DNA of 39,435 bases, taken from Bacteroidota bacterium (GTDB lineage: Bacteria; Bacteroidota; Bacteroidia; Bacteroidales; GCA-2748055). Location: positions 1 through 39,435 of the forward strand of contig PDRI01000029.1 of assembly GCA_002748055.1 (NCBI GenBank), read 5' to 3'. This document shows positions 1-8,632 of this stretch, in pieces. Each line of letters starts with the position of its first letter. Positions within the stretch are counted from its first letter, which is position 1. The notes under the pieces are model-generated. The model did no database searches, was not told the DNA's origin, and was given only the letters and a program-made list of their open reading frames with translations. Both the position numbers and the translations under genes were made by a program.

Positions 1-61
1 TAATAGCAGTTTTAATATTTTGTGGGTTATAGTGATATTGTTGTAATATGAGAGTGATAAG

Positions 62-793
62 ATGAATATTTTAGAAAAAAGAAATAATAATTGGGAAAGT
101 ATTGATAATTGCGAGAGTATCAACAAAGGGTATCAGTTTTTAAATAAATATAATGTGCTTTATAAATTACGTCAATGTGGTGCACAGGCAGAATTGTATT
201 TATGTGAATATGAGGATGAATTATATGTTGTTAAATTGTATAGAGAACTGATAAAGTTTGATAAAAAAATTATCGAGAGATTAAAGTGGATTTGTTCGCT
301 GGATGAGAATGAACTGCTCTTCGCCCAGCTTACAGAGAATACCACCAGGGTGAGTCACAATGCTTACAACCTGGAAGTGCTTCTGGCGCTTGCCTCCCTG
401 GAACGTTATACCATGGAAACCGTATACAATCTGGCGAGAATTGAAGGAAAGTTCGAAGCTGCATCCGAAGCAGCCAGTTCCGATCCTGAAAAAGCCATGG
501 ACTTGCTGCTGGACGCGCATAAATTATCCGAAAAGATCCTCAGGAATAAGGAAATCATGTGGTCCTGTTTTAACGCATCGTGGTATAAAAGCAGGTTGCC
601 TAAGAATCAAAGCAAAAACGGCATTGAATACCTATATGTATTGGATGATGTGAAGGACCATTTTGCCGACCGCCGAAAGGGGCTGGAATACATGCTTGCC
701 CCCTTTGAAAGAATGAAGATAGAAGAATGGAAAGTGCAGCTCGAAGAAGTGATCAATGAGTACGCCAAGATTCATGACATGCCACCCTTGTAG
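62..793 (+). CDS. Chimeric ORF: protein kinase N-lobe fused to unrelated C-terminal fragment
   Basis: The 243-residue ORF has two unlike halves. Residues ~25-75 read like the N-lobe of a bacterial Ser/Thr kinase: a glycine-loop-like stretch (GAQAELYL) followed by the beta-3 lysine motif VVKLYR and the start of helix C. The remaining kinase (HRD, DFG, C-lobe) is absent. From about residue 80 the protein is helical and Trp/Tyr-rich (WSCFNASWYKSRLPKN, then LEYMLAPFERM), resembling the C-terminal end of a large Bacteroidota glycoside hydrolase; family 20-like is a guess. Base composition changes at the same place: AT-rich codons up to about position 290, GC-richer and normal for this window afterwards. 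The start is ATG at 62, near the window edge. It may be a real recombination product, a decayed gene, or an assembly join. Function unknown; I would not assign kinase or hydrolase activity. Confidence 0.5.
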   Translation: MNILEKRNNNWESIDNCESINKGYQFLNKYNVLYKLRQCGAQAELYLCEYEDELYVVKLYRELIKFDKKIIERLKWICSLDENELLFAQLTENTTRVSHNAYNLEVLLALASLERYTMETVYNLARIEGKFEAASEAASSDPEKAMDLLLDAHKLSEKILRNKEIMWSCFNASWYKSRLPKNQSKNGIEYLYVLDDVKDHFADRRKGLEYMLAPFERMKIEEWKVQLEEVINEYAKIHDMPPL

Positions 794-860
794 CCTATGG
801 AAAAAGCCCGGCTGAAGGGGTGAAGGCCCACAGCTGAAGAGCGAAGCGGCAGGCGCTCTG

Positions 861-1616
861 CTATTCGTCGATCATCCGATGGTTCTCCTGCATATAGGCC
901 ATCTGACTGTGGTCGGAAAATATATCCACCCACAGATAGTGCAGGCGTTTGCCCGCTTCCACCTTTACACCGTGGGATGAACCAAGGGGGATGTGCAGCA
1001 GCTCATTTTCACCGAAACCTTTCTCGTCGGCATCGGCAAACACACACACATCATTCCCCTCCAGTCCCAGGAAAAGCTGTTCCAGCATGGGATGTGTATG
1101 GGGCGCCACCTCATCCGGACCGGTGGTTTCGACCGTTCCCGCACATACGCGGGGTACAATCCCCTCGGGCAGGACCATCCTGTTGATCGTCTTCTCACTT
1201 TTAATTGCTTCACTGTACCTGCCACACCGGGAAAAAAGAACATGGTAGGGAAAATGCTGCACACTTCTTTGAAGATCGAGCTGGTCCTGCTTCGTAAGGT
1301 CCAGAACAAGTTCCAGGTAGGACAGCTGCTGCGCTCCCCCCCTGACAGCGTAGCCCTGCGCCGGCCCGGGAACAAACAAAGCAGGCTCAGGCACAGCTAT
1401 TCTCATATCAGCGTATGAAACAACCCCTTCACCTCCGAGGAAGATCAGGATATTCAATTTACCCGCTTCGGGCTTGAACCGGTGCTCCCGGCCAACACCT
1501 GTTTCCACATAGCAGGTCTCCACACCTCCGATCTCCCCTTCCAGCAATAATTCACGGTTGTGAGCCCCGGGAAAACGAACCGGCTTGCTTATCGCACAAG
1601 CACTGCTGTTGATCAT
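861..1616 (-). CDS. Bicupin-like cupin-domain protein
   Basis: A 251-residue protein without signal peptide, with two beta-rich halves typical of a bicupin. The C-terminal half has the metal-binding cupin motif: H173-T-H175-P with E179 (PHTHPMLEQ) and the later His215 in GSSHGV, so a divalent metal site is likely there. The N-terminal half lacks an equivalent HxH and is probably structural. The start is ATG at 1616 with AAGG five bases upstream. It lies 12 bp downstream of the ceramidase-like lipoprotein gene on the same strand and is probably co-transcribed with it. Cupins of this kind include sugar isomerases, dioxygenases and sensors; the exact substrate cannot be read from the sequence. 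It converges with the chimeric ORF at 62-793, with 67 bp between the stops. Confidence 0.75.
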   Translation of the reverse strand: MINSSACAISKPVRFPGAHNRELLLEGEIGGVETCYVETGVGREHRFKPEAGKLNILIFLGGEGVVSYADMRIAVPEPALFVPGPAQGYAVRGGAQQLSYLELVLDLTKQDQLDLQRSVQHFPYHVLFSRCGRYSEAIKSEKTINRMVLPEGIVPRVCAGTVETTGPDEVAPHTHPMLEQLFLGLEGNDVCVFADADEKGFGENELLHIPLGSSHGVKVEAGKRLHYLWVDIFSDHSQMAYMQENHRMIDE

Positions 1617-1628
1617 TCCGGCCTTGTC

Positions 1629-3185
1629 TTATTCACCATAAATCCGTTCCAGAAGGCGGTGAGATGCCTTAATCAGGGTGTCGGGACTGCCCGGAACCAC
1701 AATGCAAACGCTGGGTTCATAGCCCCCCCTCAATCGTTCTTCATCGGTGGGCAGATACGAGATGTATTCATTGGCAATCGTCACCAGCACCGGATGATGG
1801 TCGCGAAAGGGTTCCAGCATCTTTGCCCCGATCTCATGAAATACTTCGCCCTGAGCGGCAAGCAGAACCTGATCGTTCAGTTTGAGGGCGTAGAGCTGCA
1901 AGCCCAGTGCCCCCTCCTGCTTCCATTCGGGGCGAACCATGCGATGGTTCGCCGGTGTCCGGTACAGGCCCCAGAACCGATTTTGCAATTGCCTTCTCTT
2001 TTCAGGATCTGTTTCCCGGTCAAATGCCGCTTCCAGGGCCACCATTTCCTTCTCCACCTGTTCGGTCGACAGCAGAATACCATCCAGCAGTTCCATCTCC
2101 ACAGCTTGGGTAAAAAACTTCTGGCTGGTCAAAGCCTGCCACTCCAGGTTTCCATAGTCCGCGACAAGAAGGTCGGCCAGTTTTTGCCCATAGCTTTTGG
2201 CAAAGGCATGGGAGTACTCCTTATTCAGTGGCCGCAGGTCCCCGCTGGGTCCCTGCCCGAAAAGGGCAACCCCGCCCAGTTTTTCTTCAAGCCGTTTCTT
2301 CAGATAACCCGTAAAATCGCCGGAAACATCTCCATTCACCACCTTGGATGAAACAATCACCGAGTGGGCGGCAAAGCGTGTGAAACTGCCCTTCAACTTT
2401 CCTGTCTGCCTGTCCCGGATAAAGAGGGCCTGCAGGGCAGAGTCCACCCCCCCGTCTGCAACATAGCGCTGCCCATCCCCGCAGAATCTCTCGGGATCCG
2501 TACCGAGGTTCACAATCCAGTCACGGATATGAGCGCTGGCATCCAGGTGATCGTCATACACCTCGCAACCATCATTGAACATGACCGTCCGCGAACCGAT
2601 TCCATCCACATAAACCCGTCTGTTAATAAGATACTTTTTCCCATCGAGCTGCAGATTCAGGAAGGCAATCTCCACCCCGACGCGGTCATCCCGGGCCCTG
2701 GTCGCCGCCTCAAGCACAACCTCCGACAGAATTCCGGGATCAAGCGGAGGGGTCGCATGAGAATGAGATGGAAGCAGCACAATCCGTTCCTTCGGAATAC
2801 CCAGCTCATGTGTAAGCGGATGCATCATGACATCCACATCCCCGTAGTTCAGGATCATCTGGTCCAGGGTAAGGATGATCCAGGGACCATTTTCATCCTC
2901 CCCATACATGGCCGTAACAAAAAGGGAATCCACCAACTTCCTTGTACCACCCGATCCCGGCCGCCACCTTCCCTCAACCCGATCGGAAATAGCGAATTTT
3001 TCTTCCCGCCGGTATTTATCCCTAAAATCCTGGCTTATGGCATCCGAAACCGGGTCCTCAAGAATGCAGGCCCGGGATAAATCTGCTTTACCAAATCCAA
3101 TCTTGAGCGGCTCCTCGTCTTTTTGTCCCGAACAAGAGAAGACAAGGATTCCGATCAGTGCGCATGCAATAGAAAGAAACTTCAT
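1629..3185 (-). CDS. Neutral/alkaline ceramidase-fold lipoprotein
   Basis: A 518-residue lipoprotein (signal peptide ending in the lipobox FSC, Cys18) predicted to be anchored in the envelope. It matches the N-terminal domain of neutral/alkaline non-lysosomal ceramidases: a zinc-site pair H141-S-H143 in LPSHSHATP, a second His in FAAHSV, the GD loop (GPSGDLRP, D316), a GEVF segment near the C terminus and the NEYISYLPT...GGYE signature. Ceramidases hydrolyse the amide bond of ceramide, but environmental members are often of unknown substrate. In Pseudomonas ceramidase the GD loop carries the catalytic Ser (GDVS); here that place is Arg318, so classical ceramidase activity is doubtful. It is the first gene of a two-gene unit with the cupin gene and is divergent from susC. 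A -7 box lies about 40 bp upstream. Confidence 0.75.
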   Translation of the reverse strand: MKFLSIACALIGILVFSCSGQKDEEPLKIGFGKADLSRACILEDPVSDAISQDFRDKYRREEKFAISDRVEGRWRPGSGGTRKLVDSLFVTAMYGEDENGPWIILTLDQMILNYGDVDVMMHPLTHELGIPKERIVLLPSHSHATPPLDPGILSEVVLEAATRARDDRVGVEIAFLNLQLDGKKYLINRRVYVDGIGSRTVMFNDGCEVYDDHLDASAHIRDWIVNLGTDPERFCGDGQRYVADGGVDSALQALFIRDRQTGKLKGSFTRFAAHSVIVSSKVVNGDVSGDFTGYLKKRLEEKLGGVALFGQGPSGDLRPLNKEYSHAFAKSYGQKLADLLVADYGNLEWQALTSQKFFTQAVEMELLDGILLSTEQVEKEMVALEAAFDRETDPEKRRQLQNRFWGLYRTPANHRMVRPEWKQEGALGLQLYALKLNDQVLLAAQGEVFHEIGAKMLEPFRDHHPVLVTIANEYISYLPTDEERLRGGYEPSVCIVVPGSPDTLIKASHRLLERIYGE

Positions 3186-3223
3186 TTTCAGTTATGATCT
3201 AATCAACACTAAGCTTACAAAAG

Positions 3224-3231
3224 CAAATATA
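3224..3231 (-). promoter_or_regulatory. -7 box (TATATTTG) of ceramidase-like/cupin unit
   Basis: On the minus strand the octamer TATATTTG fits the Bacteroidota -7 consensus TAnnTTTG exactly and ends 38 bp before the start codon at 3185. No good -33 TTTG was seen at 17-21 bp spacing. Confidence 0.4.
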
Positions 3232-3438
3232 CTTTATATTTCGCTTCTTCCATCATCTTCCGTCATTCGATCGATGGAACAGAGGGCCAATCTAAAACAG
3301 GCAAGGATAAGACCTGTTCATGGGAATGGCCACGACAAAAACAAGAACGGAAATGACGATGCCCCCTGACACTTCTGCAAACAGACTCAATTATTTATTT
3401 TCGTATCGCTGTTTTTCTGCATTTATCAGCCATTTCTT

Positions 3439-3468
3439 TTTGTTTTGCCCACATATTACATACCTTTA
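3439..3468 (+). promoter_or_regulatory. Candidate sigma-ABfr promoter for susC
   Basis: TTTG (3439-3442), an 18-bp spacer and TACCTTTA (3461-3468) match the Bacteroidota promoter TTTG-N17-21-TAnnTTTG with one mismatch in the last base. It would give a 5' leader of about 120 nt before the susC ATG at 3598. Confidence 0.45.
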
Positions 3469-3513
3469 CCCTTACCATGACCCCTTTTTTAACTTTCGAT
3501 TCATTCTTTTATC

Positions 3514-3525
3514 CCTTACGTAAGG
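3514..3525. repeat. 12-bp perfect palindrome in susC leader
   Basis: CCTTACGTAAGG reads identically on both strands. It lies between the susC promoter candidate and the susC start codon, where a repressor or roadblock site would act. No T-run follows, so it is not an obvious terminator. Confidence 0.35.
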
Positions 3526-3597
3526 CATAGAAAAACAACCCGGCATATGAATAAAAATAGTCCCCTCACTTTTAACCAATTCTAAGCTCTCTTTTCA

Positions 3598-6500
3598 ATG
3601 AAAAAACACTTGCTATTCATCGCTACACTGCTCTTCATCCTGACCGGCAGTACAATGGCTCAAACCCGTACCATCAAAGGAAGGGTAACATCCGACGAGG
3701 ATGGCACTCCTCTGCCCGGAGCCAATGTTGTAGTCACAGGACAGGAGAGCATCGGCACCATTACCGGTGCCGACGGATCCTATTCCCTGAATGTACCCGC
3801 GAACACGAAGGCATTGACATTCATGTTTGTGGGGATGGAGAATCTAGAAATTACCATCGACAACCGAAGCATTGTTGATGCGGTCCTCAAGCGCTCAATT
3901 GTCGGACTGGAAGAGGTTGTCGTGACTGCACTCGGGATTGAACGTGCCGAAAAAGCACTTGGATTTGCCGTCCAGGAACTCGACGAAGATGAACTGACGG
4001 CCGCCCGGGAGCCAAACATCACCGGCTACCTCACCGCCAAAGTGGCCGGGGTACAGGTATCAAAGACCTCCTCGGGAACGGGCGGTTCTTCCAGTGTAAC
4101 CATCCGGGGGAACTCTTCCATCTCGGGAAGCAACCAGCCCCTTTATGTGGTAGACGGTGTACCCATCATCAACGATCCCAAGTCCTCCGGCGGTCTCTGG
4201 GGAGACAACGACTATGGGGACGGGATCGGCGACATCAACCCCGAAGATGTGGAGTCCATGTCGGTACTGAAAGGCCCGAATGCCTCGGCCCTGTACGGGT
4301 CAAGGGGAGCAAACGGGGTCATCCTGATCACCACCAAATCGGGAAAGAAGGGCAGGGGGATTACAGTCGAAGTCAATTCCAATTTCTCGATTGAGACCCT
4401 GAACCTTTTCCCGAATTACCAGAACAAGTATGCCACAGGATATGAAGGAACGAACATCTACGGATCCCTTGTAGAGATTCCCGAGGGCAGCGGTAATTTC
4501 TACGAAACGATGGATACCTGGCATGGAGACAGCTGGGGGCCGCCTCTGGATGGCAGAAGAACCATTGTTGATCCTTTCGTTTACCCCGAAGACAAAAATA
4601 CCCGGACCAGGGTACTTCTTCCGGAGCCGGAAGACAATGTCCGCAATTTTTACGAAACCGGAATGACAAATTCAAATACCCTGGCCATCATCGGACGCAA
4701 TGAAAGGGGTTCCACCAGGCTGTCGCTGGGCAATACCCTGCTGAAGGGAATCGTTCCCAACCACAAAGTCCAGAAATACAACATGGCCCTGCGCAGCACC
4801 TCGAAAGTAAGCAAATGGCTGTCCTTCGATTCCAAGATCAATTACATCCATACCGACGGAACCCAAAGGCCCTTCCTGGGCTCGAGCCGATACAATGTAA
4901 ACCGGACCTTCGCCACCATGGGACGCTATGTCCCCATGGACTGGCTGGAAGAATACTACGAAACCACAGGAAGCTATGGCCGCTGGCCCGGCGTAAACAT
5001 GAACCCCTACTACGTGGTCAACGAAGTCAAGAACAATGATTACAGGGACAGGGTGCTTGGATATGCTTCTGCTACCCTCACCTTCACCAAATGGCTGAGC
5101 CTGATGGGACGTGTGGGGGCTGACTTCTACACCGAGTACCAGAAGAGAATTTATCCCTACGGCGACCGGGGGTATTCCCTTGGACGTTTCACCACAAACA
5201 TGAGGAATTACAAGGATATCAATGCAGATGCCCTGCTGACCGCCAGCGGACAGCTTAGCGATGATCTGTCCGGATCCTTTTCGCTGGGGGCTTCCCTTCT
5301 GTCCCAAAGAAGGGATACCGAGTACATGGATGCCAGGGAACTCAAAGCCAAAGGCGTGTACAACGTATCCAATGCCGTTGACTTGCGCCCCGATTCCTAC
5401 CTCTGGCAAAAACAGATGCAGTCGCTGTACTTTATAGGGCAACTGGCCTACAGGGACTATCTCTTTTTGGATCTGACCGGACGAAACGACTGGTCTTCGG
5501 CACTGGGTCTGAACAACCAGTCCTTCTTCTACCCCTCGGCGGGTCTGAGTTTTATATTCTCGGAGGCCTTTACCCTCGACCAAAAGATCTTCAGCTTCGG
5601 GAAGCTGCGACTCTCCTGGGCGCAGGTTGGCAACGACTCGGATCCCTACCTGACAAAAGCGGGCTATAACTCCTATACCAACAACTTCCTTGGACAGGGT
5701 TTCGCTTCAAAGAGTGAAACGCTGCCGCTGTTTGATTTGAAGAATGAGTTGAGTGAATCGTGGGAAATCGGGACCGACCTGAGGTTTCTGCAAAACAGAG
5801 TAGGTCTGGACCTGACCTATTACAACGGTCATACCACCAACCAGATTCTGCCCATCAGCGTTTCCAGTGCAAGCGGATACAGCAGGGTTATCATCAACGC
5901 AGGACGGGTGAGCAACAAGGGGCTGGAAGCCATCCTCAATCTCAGACCAATCGACATGGGCAACAGCTTCCGGTGGGATATTTCATTCAACTATGCCCGA
6001 AATACTTCAATGGTGGAAGAACTGGCACCGGGAATTGAGAACTATCAGATCGCCTCCCACTATCCCAACGATATCTATGCCAATCCGGGAGAACCCTTCG
6101 GGACCATCGTCGGCTATAAAACGAAAAAGAACCCCGATGGCCGATACATTGTCAATGCCAGCGGAGCCTATGCCCGGGAATCGAAAGTGAGCGTACTGGG
6201 TAACATCACCCCCGACTGGATCGGCGGCCTGAACAACACCTTTTCTTACAAGGGGTTTTCGGCCAATATCCTGATTGACTTTGTAATGGGTGGAGAGCTT
6301 TCATCTGCAACCAAATACCAGATGACCGCCAAGGGCACCGGAAAATTCACCGAAGAAGGCCGACGCCCCCAGGATACAGACGATGCAGGAAACCAGTTAC
6401 CCTATGTGGGGGTACTCGACGGAGTGGTGGAAGTCCTGGATGCATCGGGCAATGTAATAGGCTACGAGGAGAATACCCAGGCTGTAGACGGTCAAACCTA

Positions 6501-6801
6501 CTGGGCCAGCAGAGCCTGGGGTGGACCCACCGACTGGTTCGTACTGGACGGCAGCTATATCAGCCTCAGAGAGATCATGCTGAGTTACCGCTTCCAGCCA
6601 TCGGCCCTGGAGAAGACTCCCTTCAAAGGCATCTCAATCAGCCTGGTTGGCCGCAACCTGCTTTATCTGGAGGAACACATGCAGGACCTGGGAATATCTC
6701 CCGAATCTGCACCGAACACATCCGCAGGGTATGCCGGAATTGAATCATTTGCCATTCCTACCACCAGAACCTGGGGGATGAATCTGAAGCTGGCTTTCTA
6801 G
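3598..6801 (+). CDS. susC: SusC/RagA-family TonB-linked outer membrane protein
   Basis: A 1067-residue outer-membrane transporter. It has a signal peptide (residues 1-22, cut after MAQ), an N-terminal carboxypeptidase-regulatory-like beta domain (about 26-105, with the GADGSYSLNVP and GMENLE motifs), the SusC plug (LEEVVVTALGIERAEKALG, then TIRGNSS, YVVDGVPI, ALYGSRGANGVI and ITTKSG) and a long 22-strand barrel ending in a terminal Phe (LKLAF). It imports glycan oligomers or other large nutrients through the outer membrane using TonB energy, with SusD as the lid. susD follows after 35 bp on the same strand and both end at a terminator. The length and domain order are complete. The ligand cannot be told; no glycoside hydrolase lies in the locus to hint at it. 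Confidence 0.95.
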   Translation: MKKHLLFIATLLFILTGSTMAQTRTIKGRVTSDEDGTPLPGANVVVTGQESIGTITGADGSYSLNVPANTKALTFMFVGMENLEITIDNRSIVDAVLKRSIVGLEEVVVTALGIERAEKALGFAVQELDEDELTAAREPNITGYLTAKVAGVQVSKTSSGTGGSSSVTIRGNSSISGSNQPLYVVDGVPIINDPKSSGGLWGDNDYGDGIGDINPEDVESMSVLKGPNASALYGSRGANGVILITTKSGKKGRGITVEVNSNFSIETLNLFPNYQNKYATGYEGTNIYGSLVEIPEGSGNFYETMDTWHGDSWGPPLDGRRTIVDPFVYPEDKNTRTRVLLPEPEDNVRNFYETGMTNSNTLAIIGRNERGSTRLSLGNTLLKGIVPNHKVQKYNMALRSTSKVSKWLSFDSKINYIHTDGTQRPFLGSSRYNVNRTFATMGRYVPMDWLEEYYETTGSYGRWPGVNMNPYYVVNEVKNNDYRDRVLGYASATLTFTKWLSLMGRVGADFYTEYQKRIYPYGDRGYSLGRFTTNMRNYKDINADALLTASGQLSDDLSGSFSLGASLLSQRRDTEYMDARELKAKGVYNVSNAVDLRPDSYLWQKQMQSLYFIGQLAYRDYLFLDLTGRNDWSSALGLNNQSFFYPSAGLSFIFSEAFTLDQKIFSFGKLRLSWAQVGNDSDPYLTKAGYNSYTNNFLGQGFASKSETLPLFDLKNELSESWEIGTDLRFLQNRVGLDLTYYNGHTTNQILPISVSSASGYSRVIINAGRVSNKGLEAILNLRPIDMGNSFRWDISFNYARNTSMVEELAPGIENYQIASHYPNDIYANPGEPFGTIVGYKTKKNPDGRYIVNASGAYARESKVSVLGNITPDWIGGLNNTFSYKGFSANILIDFVMGGELSSATKYQMTAKGTGKFTEEGRRPQDTDDAGNQLPYVGVLDGVVEVLDASGNVIGYEENTQAVDGQTYWASRAWGGPTDWFVLDGSYISLREIMLSYRFQPSALEKTPFKGISISLVGRNLLYLEEHMQDLGISPESAPNTSAGYAGIESFAIPTTRTWGMNLKLAF

Positions 6802-6836
6802 CTTATGAGCTAAACGAAACAGAAAAACAGACAAAC

Positions 6837-8549
6837 ATGAAATCCTTGAAGATTACAGAAATCATAGCTGTGCTGGCTTTGCTTGTCCTTGCGACCAGTG
6901 CTTGTACAGAAAAATTTGACGAGCTGAACACTAGGAATTCGCTCGTCACGGAGGAAGTCCTGGATACCGACCTCCTGTTAAGCTTCGTCCTGCACAGGAG
7001 CATTGTCACCGGCCTTGACGGTGGAAACGGAACCGTTGGAAACTATCCCGGAATGTCGGTATCCAATGCCAACCGTCCATTCCAGCAATCGGCCAATACG
7101 GCCATCTGGGTTGGAACCTATACCAGTTATGCGAGAAACCTGGCAGACCTGATCAGAATACTTGAAAAAAGGGATGCAGAAAATGAAAGCAACGAGAATG
7201 CAAGCATGATTGCCATTGCAAGAATCCTTAAGGTCTGGGTATTTGCCAGGCTTACGGATGCCTACGGAGACATCCCCTATTTCCAGTCCTGCCTGCATCT
7301 GGAGAAAGCGATCTTCTCCCCTGCTTATGACAAACAGAAGGATATCTATACCGACTTTTTCAAAGAGTTGAAAGAAGCGGTGGAGCAACTGGATCCCGAC
7401 CTTGAGAACTATGGCAGCAGCGACCTGATGTATGGGGGTGATGTGGAGAAGTGGGCCAAATTTGCCAATTCTTTGAGGCTCCGTCTTGCCCTGAGAGTGC
7501 GTTATGCAGATCCGGAAATGGCTGCTTCCAACATGAGCGACCTGAACGAAGACATGCTGATTACAGATGCAGCCGACAATGCCTTCATCAATACAGCCTA
7601 CGATATCATTGATAACACCAACCCGAATTTCCGGGCGCCTTACAGCGGCTTATACAGCCAGCAGGAGTCACTGACCAAACACATGGCTGCCAAGACCATT
7701 ACCGATATATGGAAGGACAACTATGACCCACGCATGAAGGTTTTCATCGATACCGCGGAAGCTTCATGGCCAACGACACCCGGATATGAAGCTTACGACT
7801 ACTTCGGATATCGCGGGCATCCCCTGCTGGGAGATGTACCCGTGGAACAAAAATACCCCTGGCAATTCGAGTCATCTTCGCGCTGGTCTCTGCTCATGTA
7901 CGCACCGGTATTTCCCATGACAGTCCTGAGTGCTCAGGAAGTGTATTTCGCACTGGCCGAGGCTGCACTCTTCGGAATCAAGGGTACGCCTGCCGATGCC
8001 CAGGGCTACTACGAAAAGGGAGTCAGGGCCGCCCTTGACTGGGCCGTGGCCTGGTATGACCTCACTTCCTCGCAATTGAAAGAGATGTTTGCCCTGTACA
8101 GACCTTCCTGGACCGACGAACAGGTAGCCGACTACGCAAACTTCCATATGATCACCCCAGAGGAAGTAGAAGCCTTTGCCGATACCGCCACTGTGATGAC
8201 ACTGACAGGTTCGGAAGAAGAGCAACTGGAAATGATCATAAACCAAAAGATCGCGGGATTCTATCCTGTCCAGGTTTTTGAGGGTTGGTGTGAATGGAGA
8301 AGGACAGGCTATCCCAGAGTTCAGGTCGGCGACGATGGGGACGACCTGCGGGGCGTTTCCCCCCGAAGGTACATGTGGCCCGACGAAGAACAGACCCTGA
8401 ATGCCGAAAACTATCAGAAGGCCCTGGCTGAGCTTGGAGGCACAGACGGCATGCTTGTGAGGTTCTGGTGGGATGCAAATCCGCTTGCACCACATGCGCA
8501 TCCGGATCCCGTTCCATCTCAGGATGCCCCTTATATAGTAACGAAATAA
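6837..8549 (+). CDS. susD: SusD/RagB-family nutrient-binding lipoprotein
   Basis: A 570-residue surface lipoprotein (signal peptide, lipobox TSAC, then TEKFDELN). It is of the SusD-like type with a helical TPR-like scaffold: the segments MIAIARILKVWVFARLTDAYGDIPY, which is the TPR-like core, and LEMIINQKIAGFYPVQ followed by the EWRRTGYPR signature are characteristic. SusD binds the nutrient at the cell surface and caps the SusC barrel. It is translated from the same transcript as susC (35-bp gap) and is followed 27 bp downstream by a strong hairpin terminator. The protein is full length, and the C-terminal part (residues ~470-570) keeps the usual Trp- and Arg-rich closing region. The substrate is unknown. 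Confidence 0.95.
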   Translation: MKSLKITEIIAVLALLVLATSACTEKFDELNTRNSLVTEEVLDTDLLLSFVLHRSIVTGLDGGNGTVGNYPGMSVSNANRPFQQSANTAIWVGTYTSYARNLADLIRILEKRDAENESNENASMIAIARILKVWVFARLTDAYGDIPYFQSCLHLEKAIFSPAYDKQKDIYTDFFKELKEAVEQLDPDLENYGSSDLMYGGDVEKWAKFANSLRLRLALRVRYADPEMAASNMSDLNEDMLITDAADNAFINTAYDIIDNTNPNFRAPYSGLYSQQESLTKHMAAKTITDIWKDNYDPRMKVFIDTAEASWPTTPGYEAYDYFGYRGHPLLGDVPVEQKYPWQFESSSRWSLLMYAPVFPMTVLSAQEVYFALAEAALFGIKGTPADAQGYYEKGVRAALDWAVAWYDLTSSQLKEMFALYRPSWTDEQVADYANFHMITPEEVEAFADTATVMTLTGSEEEQLEMIINQKIAGFYPVQVFEGWCEWRRTGYPRVQVGDDGDDLRGVSPRRYMWPDEEQTLNAENYQKALAELGGTDGMLVRFWWDANPLAPHAHPDPVPSQDAPYIVTK

Positions 8550-8575
8550 GCAAATACCTTGAATCCATTCATCAT

Positions 8576-8613
8576 AAACCGTCCCGTCTGGCTCTACAGA
8601 TGGGCGGTTTTTT
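8576..8613 (+). terminator. Rho-independent terminator after susD
   Basis: AAACCG-CCC-GTCTG pairs with CAGATGGGCGGTTT around the loop gctcta, with one bulged T and one G-T pair, followed by a run of T (8608-8613). It sits between susD and the esterase gene, whose ATG is only 19 bp downstream. Confidence 0.8.
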
Positions 8614-8632
8614 CCATTAAACCTCCACAAAC

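Larger units (their letters stand above)
3186..3597. other. Divergent intergenic region between ceramidase-like gene and susC
   Basis: About 410 bp without a supported gene, AT-richer than its flanks. It holds a minus-strand -7 box near the ceramidase-like gene (3224-3231), a plus-strand promoter candidate for susC (3439-3468) and a 12-bp palindrome (3514-3525). A minus-strand hydrophobic reading frame of 32 codons (3292-3390) has only a TTG start and is not called. The leader of susC would be about 120 nt long, long enough for post-transcriptional control by an antisense or trans RNA, but no such RNA can be shown from the sequence. Confidence 0.6.

Noticed and set aside
2..46. Possible 3' end of an upstream gene with a hydrophobic tail
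   Set aside because: Only 14 codons are visible, in AT-rich DNA where open frames are frequent; there is no way to support it.
838..859. AGAGCG/CGCTCT hairpin between the first two genes
   Set aside because: Six-base stem without a T-run; too weak to call a terminator.
3292..3390. Minus-strand 32-codon hydrophobic ORF in front of the ceramidase-like gene
   Set aside because: It has a TTG start with no ribosome site, and lies in a promoter region; a possible remnant but not supported.
4672..5583. Long 303-codon minus-strand ORF inside susC
   Set aside because: It is antisense to a clear SusC coding sequence, with amino-acid content typical of shadow frames and no recognisable motif.
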